Source of the DNA: Rhodoblastus sp963710275
GTDB taxonomy: Bacteria > Pseudomonadota > Alphaproteobacteria > Rhizobiales > Beijerinckiaceae
Assembly (NCBI GenBank): GCA_963710275.1
Contig: CAVPZS010000008.1
Span: forward strand, 186,001 to 250,000
Length of the DNA stretch: 64,000 bases
Direction of reading: 5' to 3'
The notes beneath the pieces are model-generated. The model worked only from the letters and a program-made list of their open reading frames with translations. It was not told the origin of the DNA and did not search any database. The position numbers and the translations under genes are program-made. Positions 58,903 through 64,000 of the stretch are shown piece after piece; position 1 is the first letter of the stretch, and each line of letters starts with the position of its first letter.

Positions 58903-59685
58903 AAGCGCTCGAAACCGAGGATCTGGGCGTGAGCTTTGGCGGCGTGCGGGCGCTCCAGGGCGTCAGCTTTTCAGTCGAAGCCGGCGAAATCTTTTCCATT
59001 GTCGGCCCCAATGGCGCGGGCAAGACGACCCTGTTCAACATCATCTCCGGCATTTACCGCGCGACGGGCGGCCGGGTGCGCTTCATGCAGGAGGATGTGA
59101 CCGGACGGCCCTCCTACCAGCTGGCGCAGAGGGGATTGTCGCGGACCTTCCAGAACTTGCAGATTTTCTTCCGCATGTCGGTCGTCGAAAACGTCATGGT
59201 CGGTCTGCACCGGCGCGAGAAAACCTCATGGCTGCAGGATTTTCTTGGCGCGCCGTCGGTTCGCCGGCAGAACGCGCAAAGCCGCGAGGCGGCGGAAGAC
59301 CTCCTGCGGCGGGTGGGTCTTGCGCCATCGCGCCGATCAGATCGCGTCCGGCCTCGCCTATGGCGAACTCAAGCGGCTGGAGATCGCGCGCGCGCTGGCG
59401 ACCGATCCCAGCCTGCTGATGCTGGACGAGCCGGCCGCGGGCTGCAATGCTTCCGAAACCAGGGAGCTTTCCGATCTGATCCGCCAAATTCGCGAAAATG
59501 GCGTGACCGTGATGCTGGTCGAGCACGACATGGGCATGGTGATGAGCATTTCCGATCGCATCCTGGTGCTCGATCAGGGGAGCATTCTCGCGGAAGGCGA
59601 CGCCCGCTCCATTCGCAACAATCCGGAGGTCATCGCCGCCTATCTTGGCGTGCAAGGCGCAGCCCCGGGAGCGTCCGCATGCTGA
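58899..59685 (+). pseudogene. LivG-type ABC transporter ATPase, one frameshift
   Basis: GTG 58899 overlaps the permease stop. Walker A VGPNGAGKTTLFNIISG and RTFQNLQIFFRMSVVENVMV are in the first frame. Near 59326 (GCGCCATCGCGCC) the frame moves; the second frame carries the signature LAYGELKRLEIARALATDPS, Walker B LLMLDEPAAGCN and LVEHDMGMVMSISDRILVLD to the stop at 59685, which overlaps the next ATPase start. The combined length, about 262 codons, is normal for LivG. Confidence 0.93.
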
Positions 59686-60377
59686 CGATCGAAAATCTCG
59701 CCGTCGCCTATGGCCGGGTCGAGGCGCTCAAGGGCGTGAGCCTCACGGTCGCCAAGGGAGAGATCGTGTCCCTGGTGGGGGCGAATGGCGCGGGAAAGAC
59801 GACGCTGCTGCGGGCGATTTCCGGCATCCTGCCGATCAGCGGCGGCGACATCGTCTTCGAAGGGGCCAGCATCGGCGGCCTGCGAGCGCGTGAACGGCTG
59901 CGCCGGGGCATCGCCCAATCTCCCGAGGGACGACAGATTTTCGGGCCGATGACGGTCGAGGAAAACCTGCTCATGGGCGCCTTCTGCAAGACGGGCGCGC
60001 CGCGCTCGGCCCTCGACGCCGTTTACGCGATTTTTCCCGTCCTCGCACAGCGCCGTTCGGCGCAAGCGGGCGCGCTTTCCGGAGGGCAGCAGCAAATGCT
60101 GGCGATTGGTCGCGCGTTGATGGCCGAACCGCTGCTGCTGCTGCTCGATGAGCCGTCGCTCGGCCTCTCACCCCTGCTGGTCGAACAGATTTTTTCGATC
60201 GTGACCAAGCTTCGCGCGCAGGGAACGACCATCCTGCTCGTCGAACAGAATGCCGCGGCGGCCTTGGCCATATCGGACCGCGCCTATGTGATGAAGACGG
60301 GCAAGATCGATCGGACGGGATCCGCGGACGAGATCCTGGCCGACAAGTCGATACGAGACGCCTATCTGGGCGGGTGA
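59679..60377 (+). CDS. LivF-type ABC transporter ATPase
   Basis: An intact 232-residue ATPase from the ATG at 59679. Walker A VGANGAGKTTLLRAISG, Q-loop region IAQSPEGRQIFGPMTVEENL, signature ALSGGQQQMLAIGRALM, Walker B LLLLLDEPSLGLSPLL and LLVEQNAAAAL. It completes a five-gene Liv transporter. Its last 16 bases overlap the convergent isomerase gene end. Confidence 0.94.
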   Translation: MLTIENLAVAYGRVEALKGVSLTVAKGEIVSLVGANGAGKTTLLRAISGILPISGGDIVFEGASIGGLRARERLRRGIAQSPEGRQIFGPMTVEENLLMGAFCKTGAPRSALDAVYAIFPVLAQRRSAQAGALSGGQQQMLAIGRALMAEPLLLLLDEPSLGLSPLLVEQIFSIVTKLRAQGTTILLVEQNAAAALAISDRAYVMKTGKIDRTGSADEILADKSIRDAYLGG

Positions 60378-61012
60378 GCGCTGGCGGGCGACTGCTGGCT
60401 TTTGGCCCTCGACAAGACCGCTTCCTCGACCTGGGACAGGCGGTCCTTGCCGAAGAACATCTCGTCAGCGACAAAGAAGGTGGGAATGCCAAAGGCGCCC
60501 CGCGCCACGGCGGCTTCGGTATTGGCCACGAGTTCGGCCTTGACGTCGGCGTCCTGCGTCGCCGCCAGCAACTTTTCGGCGTCGAGTCCGCCGGCGGTGA
60601 GCACGCGGCGGACAACGTCGGGGTCGTCCATCTTCTCGCCTTGCTCCCACATGGCCGCTGCGACGACGGACATGTACTGTTCCTCGACGCCGGCGCGCTT
60701 CGCCGCGACCAGGCCGCGCATGATGAGCAGCGTATTGACCGGGAAATGCGGGTTCAGCGTGAAGGCGGTCAGCTTGTGGCGGGCGATGAAGCGGCGCATC
60801 TCCAGCATTTCATAGGCGATTTTGCCCTTGACCCCCGAGAAGGTCACGAAGGGCGCCTGGTTGCCCGTCGCCTTGAAGATGCCGCCGAGCAGGCAGGGGA
60901 CGATCCTGACCTCCGCGCCGGTGCGCGCGGCGATCGCGGGGACGAGTTTCCACGCCAGATAGGCGTTGGGGCTGCCGAAGTCGAAGATGAAGTCGATGAC
61001 GGGCTTTTCCAT
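60362..61012 (-). CDS. 2-hydroxychromene-2-carboxylate isomerase-like DsbA-fold protein
   Basis: A 216-residue protein of the GST-kappa/DsbA-like fold. It starts MEKPVIDFIFDFGSPNAYLA, where Ser/Pro replaces the thiol pair of true DsbA as in HCCA isomerases, and has LGGIFKATGNQAPF, FPVNTLLIMRGLVAA and GAFGIPTFFVADEMFFGKD. HCCA isomerase (NahD) acts in naphthalene breakdown with glutathione, but many relatives have other substrates. It starts 16 bases after the SDR gene and is convergent with livF. Confidence 0.85.
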   Translation of the reverse strand: MEKPVIDFIFDFGSPNAYLAWKLVPAIAARTGAEVRIVPCLLGGIFKATGNQAPFVTFSGVKGKIAYEMLEMRRFIARHKLTAFTLNPHFPVNTLLIMRGLVAAKRAGVEEQYMSVVAAAMWEQGEKMDDPDVVRRVLTAGGLDAEKLLAATQDADVKAELVANTEAAVARGAFGIPTFFVADEMFFGKDRLSQVEEAVLSRAKSQQSPASAHPPR

Positions 61013-61028
61013 GCTCACCACTTTATCC

Positions 61029-61766
61029 TCACCACGTTTCTTGCCAGGGCCTGAGATCGAGTTCGTGCGTCCAGGCCGAGCGTTTCTGAGCGGCCAGCGC
61101 GACATAGGCCGAGGCGATGTCCTTGGGATCGAGGATTTCCCCGCGCTCCAGCAAGGCTTCCGCGTCGGCGCGGTTGCTGCGGGTAAAGACGCCGTCCACC
61201 GCGCCGTCGATGACGACATGGGCGACGTGGACGCCCTGCGGCCCGAGCTCCCGCGCCATGCTTTGCGCCAAGGCCCGCAGACCGTGCTTGGCGGCCGCGA
61301 AGGCGGAAAATCCCGCGCCGCCGCGCAGGCTCGCCGTGGCGCCGGTGAACAGGATGACGCCCCGCCCGCGCGGAACCATGCGTCTTGCCGCCTCGCGACC
61401 CGTGAAAAACCCGGCAAGGCAGGCCATTTCCCAGACTTTGGTGAAGACGCGGGCGGTGGTGTCGCGAATGGGAAAGCGGACATTGGCGCCGATGTTGAAG
61501 ACGACCGTTTCCAGCGGGCCGATCTCGCGCTCGATCGTGTCGAACAGGGCGATGGTTTCGTCCTCGGAGCGGGCGTCCACGCCGAAGGCATGGGCGACAA
61601 GGCCCTGCGCGCGGAGCGCCTCGGCCCTTTTCTCAAGTTCGGGAAGGTTGCGCGGCCGCCGCGTCATGCAGACGCGATAGCCGTCCGCGGCGAAAGCCAA
61701 GGCCAGCGCCGATCCCAGGCCGTCGCCTGTCCCCACCACCAGGCAGACGCCCTTTTCTCCCGCCAT
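61029..61766 (-). CDS. SDR family protein with Phe in place of the catalytic Tyr
   Basis: A 245-residue Rossmann protein: CLVVGTGDGLGSALALAFA, VFNIGANVRFPIRDTTARVF, ILFTGATASLRGGAGFSAFA, then AAKHGLRALAQSMARELGPQ and GVHVAHVVIDGAVDG. The usual YxxxK motif reads FAAAK, so the acid-base Tyr is a Phe. From memory this is a recurrent subfamily trait rather than a fresh loss. The substrate is unknown; it is co-directional with the isomerase gene. Confidence 0.85.
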   Translation of the reverse strand: MAGEKGVCLVVGTGDGLGSALALAFAADGYRVCMTRRPRNLPELEKRAEALRAQGLVAHAFGVDARSEDETIALFDTIEREIGPLETVVFNIGANVRFPIRDTTARVFTKVWEMACLAGFFTGREAARRMVPRGRGVILFTGATASLRGGAGFSAFAAAKHGLRALAQSMARELGPQGVHVAHVVIDGAVDGVFTRSNRADAEALLERGEILDPKDIASAYVALAAQKRSAWTHELDLRPWQETW

Positions 61767-61885
61767 GCCCGCTTACTCCGATGTCCCGCGCGATGTTCGA
61801 CGCGAAACAACCGGCTGTCAACGGGGCGACATGCCCGGCATTTTGCCATCGCTCGGTTTCTATGACGGCGAGCTCGTTCCGCGCA

Positions 61886-62218
61886 TCACCAATCATGCTC
61901 GTAGCGACGATAGGGACGATGATAGCGATGGCGCCAAGGCCGCCAATGCTGGGGGTGGTGGTATTCCCGATAAAGCAGCTCGTCCCCGCCCGCCATCAGC
62001 GCCAGTTGGAGGTTCGGCGTCTCGCGCGTGTCAACGGCGGGAGAAGCTTTGGCGTCGGAGAGGGAAGTCTTGTCGTCGGAGAGAAAAGTCTTGGCGTCTG
62101 CGATCGTCTGAACGGCGGCGAATGCCGGCGTGGCGCCCAATGACGCCGCATCGGCCAAGGTCAGGGCCGTGACCGCGCCCAGAATTCCGATGATCTTCCG
62201 TTCGATATGTCGCTTCAC
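61886..62218 (-). CDS. Small exported protein with His/Arg/Tyr-rich tail
   Basis: A 110-residue protein from a GTG start (GGGGCG about 9 bases upstream). A signal peptide (IIGILGAVTALTLADAASLG, ending PAFA) is followed by a polar middle and a tail YREYHHPQHWRPWRHRYHRP rich in His, Arg and Tyr. Such tails are common in small periplasmic proteins of Hyphomicrobiales and could bind metal. I know no named family. It lies 174 bases downstream of irr in the same direction. Confidence 0.6.
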   Translation of the reverse strand: MKRHIERKIIGILGAVTALTLADAASLGATPAFAAVQTIADAKTFLSDDKTSLSDAKASPAVDTRETPNLQLALMAGGDELLYREYHHPQHWRPWRHRYHRPYRRYEHDW

Positions 62219-62392
62219 TGCCGTCGCGCCCCTGTTGGCGTCCCCGGCGAGTCGGGCGTCGCCTGCGACCGCGGGATCGCGGAAAATGAAACAACGCGCG
62301 GCGTATGGCCTTGTTCCTGCCGCCGATTACTCCGAACAGGCGCCAATTCGACGTCGCCCAGTAAATCAGAAGGTTGCGAAGCGGCGCGCCGG

Positions 62393-62911
62393 CTACTCGG
62401 CGGCGAGCGGCAGATCTCGCTCGTCCCGAGCGTCCTCGTCGGCCAATCGCACGATAATGTCGACGCCGACGATTTTCTTGCCCTTGGGCGGCTGGATGTT
62501 CAGCTGCGGGGTGAGGTCGACCGGCATGTCATAGAGCGAGGCGCAATCCTGGTCGAAATAATGGCAATGCGACCCGGTCTTGGTGTCGTACCAGACCTTG
62601 GAGCCGTAAAGCGCAATTTCCCGCACCAGACCGGCGGCGACGAATTGATGCAGCGTATTGTAGACCGTGGCGCGCGACAGCGGCATTTGCAGCGATTTGG
62701 CTTCGGTGAAAAGCTGGTCCACCGTCACATGGCGGTCGCCGGCCACGAACAGCAGGCTGGCGAGGCTGACCCTTTGCCGCGTGGGACGCAGATCGACCGA
62801 GCGCAGCTTGCTTCGCACCAGCCGGGCGAGGGCGCCGTTCTTCCAGTCATATGTCGGTTTCGCGACGACGCGCCCGGTTCCGCCCGGTCCTTCCAGTTCT
62901 GAAACCGCCAT
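62393..62911 (-). CDS. irr: Irr, Fur-family iron response regulator
   Basis: A 172-residue Fur-fold regulator. ATG 62911 is preferred over 62929 because GAGGA lies 6-7 bases upstream. HTH region DLRPTRQRVSLASLLF, HVTVDQLFTEAKSLQMPLSR and ATVYNTLHQFVAAGLVREI is close to Irr; WYDTKTGSHCHYFDQD supplies the His-x-His metal/haem site, and IVGVDIIVRL the dimer part. There is no N-terminal Cys-Pro haem motif as in the Bradyrhizobium protein. Irr represses iron-using and haem pathways when iron is low. Confidence 0.9.
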   Translation of the reverse strand: MAVSELEGPGGTGRVVAKPTYDWKNGALARLVRSKLRSVDLRPTRQRVSLASLLFVAGDRHVTVDQLFTEAKSLQMPLSRATVYNTLHQFVAAGLVREIALYGSKVWYDTKTGSHCHYFDQDCASLYDMPVDLTPQLNIQPPKGKKIVGVDIIVRLADEDARDERDLPLAAE

Positions 62912-63094
62912 TTTTTTCCTCATTTTCACATTCTAGCACGCAGACCGGCTTTTTTGAAAGGCTCTAAACTTGACCTGAAAGTGCAAGATCCAGGTTCGCC
63001 AGCGACCATCCACGCAAGCTTCGCGCCAATCGATCGCCAGCTGCGGCAATGCGCCCCTTGACGGGGGAAGGGCGCCGACACATAAGTTTCATCA

Positions 63095-63275
63095 TGGCCA
63101 AGGGGAGCCCCGGCAAACGCTTTTTCGCAGAAGACGCGCAAAGCTGAACAGGGGGCTGAGAGGCCGGCGGCGCTTCGGCGGCCCGGCGACCCTCAGGCGA
63201 CGCGGAATTTATTGCGCTTGCGCAACAAAGCCGCGCCGCCGCACCTGATCCAGTTCGGACTGGCGGAGGGATGGC
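63095..63275 (+). promoter_or_regulatory. Probable TPP riboswitch (THI element) upstream of thiO
   Basis: Conserved THI blocks appear in order: GGGGAGCCC (63102-63110), GGGGGCTGAGAGG (63151-63163), ACCC after a GC-rich hairpin (about 63189), CACCTGATC (63242-63250) and GGCGGAGGGATGG (63262-63273). The core pairs CTGAGA and CCTGATC are exact. The 3' arm CCAGTTCGGACTGG folds as expected. A long extra stem (63160-63240, including GCGCTTGCGC) enlarges it. It precedes the thiamin gene thiO by about 90 bases, so it probably turns the operon off when TPP is plentiful. Confidence 0.8.
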
Positions 63276-63365
63276 GCGCAACGAAGTCTTTGCTTGTCCT
63301 GGCTTCGCTCCCGCTCCCGCTCCGCCATTCCCATTCGCGCGTCGATGCGCGAATTGAGAGGCGAC

Positions 63366-64000
63366 ATGCGCATAAGAGTGATCGGCGCCGGCGCGGCCGG
63401 CTTGACCGCGGCCTACGAACTTCTGCGGCAGGGGCGCGCGTCCGGCCGCGACATCGCGCTGGAAATCGTGGAACAGCAGGCTTCCGCCGGACGCGGCTGC
63501 TCCTTTTATGCTGGCGGCATGATCGCGCCCTGGTGCGAGGCCGAATCCACCGAACCGATCGTCGCGCGTCTGGGCGAAGAGGCGCTGGATTTCTGGACGC
63601 GTATCGTTCCGGTCGCCGAGCGGCGTGGCAGCCTGGTGGTGGCGCAGAAGCGCGACCGCGGCGAATTGCTGCAATTCTCCCGGCGCACCAGTCATTTCCA
63701 GTCGCTGGACAAAGCCGGACTGGCGGCGCGCGAGCCCGAACTCGCGGAAAATTTCGACCAGGCGCTGTATTTCGCCGAGGAAGCGCATCTCGCTCCGCGC
63801 GCCGCAATGCAGGAGCTGGTCCGCCTGTTGCAGTCCGAGCCGAATGTCGCCTTCCATTATGGCGTCGACGCCGCGACCCTGTCCGACACCTGCGACTGGA
63901 CCATCGACTGCCGCGGCTTCGCCGCCAAGCCCGAGCTGTCGGGCCTGCGCGGGGTCAAGGGCGAGATGATGATTCTCCGCTCGGCGGAGATGAAGCTCAC
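63366..64000 (+). CDS. thiO: ThiO, glycine oxidase of thiamin synthesis (cut by window end)
   Basis: The first 211 residues of an FAD-dependent amine oxidase. ATG 63366 follows GAGAGG. The FAD-binding motif is RIRVIGAGAAGLTAAYELLR; SAGRGCSFYAGGMIAPWCE and ESTEPIVARLGEEALDFWT match ThiO. The enzyme oxidises glycine to the imine used to build the thiazole ring. The gene runs past the window; thiS, thiG and thiE probably follow but cannot be seen. Confidence 0.9.
   Translation, partial: MRIRVIGAGAAGLTAAYELLRQGRASGRDIALEIVEQQASAGRGCSFYAGGMIAPWCEAESTEPIVARLGEEALDFWTRIVPVAERRGSLVVAQKRDRGELLQFSRRTSHFQSLDKAGLAAREPELAENFDQALYFAEEAHLAPRAAMQELVRLLQSEPNVAFHYGVDAATLSDTCDWTIDCRGFAAKPELSGLRGVKGEMMILRSAEMKL

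Noticed and set aside
62926..63141. Short minus-strand frame between irr and the riboswitch
   Set aside because: No ribosome site or recognisable sequence, and it overlaps the 5' part of the TPP element.
1..64000. CRISPR arrays, insertion sequences, tRNA or rRNA genes
   Set aside because: No spaced direct repeats, transposase motifs, cloverleaf or rRNA segments were seen on reading both strands by eye.

Overview
The window is GC-rich DNA from an alphaproteobacterium, most likely of the Hyphomicrobiales (Rhizobiales) and perhaps near Beijerinckiaceae/Methylocystaceae. That placement is inferred from gene content: an Irr-type Fur regulator, a FixLJ-like pair, an IalB-family protein, a DUF3141 protein, an STAS-MlaE/MCE lipid transporter, and a type VI secretion (T6SS) cluster that, as in Agrobacterium, shows no recognisable tssJ.

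About 0.5-35 kb is a T6SS island. Its left edge holds a PAAR spike-tip protein, a DUF4424 protein, a caspase-family protein with coiled coil and peptidoglycan-binding-like domain, an exported NlpC/P60-like protein, and a LysM protein followed by a small four-helix membrane protein (candidate effector and immunity pair). The sheath/baseplate operon lies on the minus strand (tssA-B-C-hcp-E-F-G-H). The spike, membrane-complex and regulatory operon lies on the plus strand (vgrG, DUF6931-like, tagH, tssK-L-M, tagF, pppA, ppkA, then a caspase-fold protein lacking its catalytic dyad and a DUF4384-like exported protein). The kinase, phosphatase and FHA protein fit a threonine-phosphorylation switch for T6SS assembly.

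About 35-51 kb holds chromosomal genes: IalB, a TerC-family membrane protein, an RCK-pore-RCK channel-like protein, a DUF3141 protein, a lipid ABC transporter (STAS-MlaE, MlaF, MCE/auxiliary fusion), a large multi-PAS kinase with a FixL-like haem PAS and its FixJ-like partner, and three small signalling proteins.

About 51.5-61.8 kb is a CoA-dependent acid degradation and uptake module: SDR, enoyl-CoA hydratase, MarR regulator, acyl-CoA ligase, a complete Liv-type ABC transporter, a DsbA-fold isomerase and another SDR. The right end has a small His/Arg-rich exported protein, irr, a probable TPP riboswitch and the start of thiO.

Many genes are split by frameshifts while the protein signal continues cleanly in another frame. 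The density is very uneven: tssK, tssH, tssE and the DUF4424 gene are worst, while vgrG, tagH, tssB, tssL and most right-hand genes are intact. Flanking protein segments look well conserved, so uncorrected sequencing indels or very recent mutations are more likely than old decay. Such genes are listed as whole spans of type pseudogene, with the frame breaks described.
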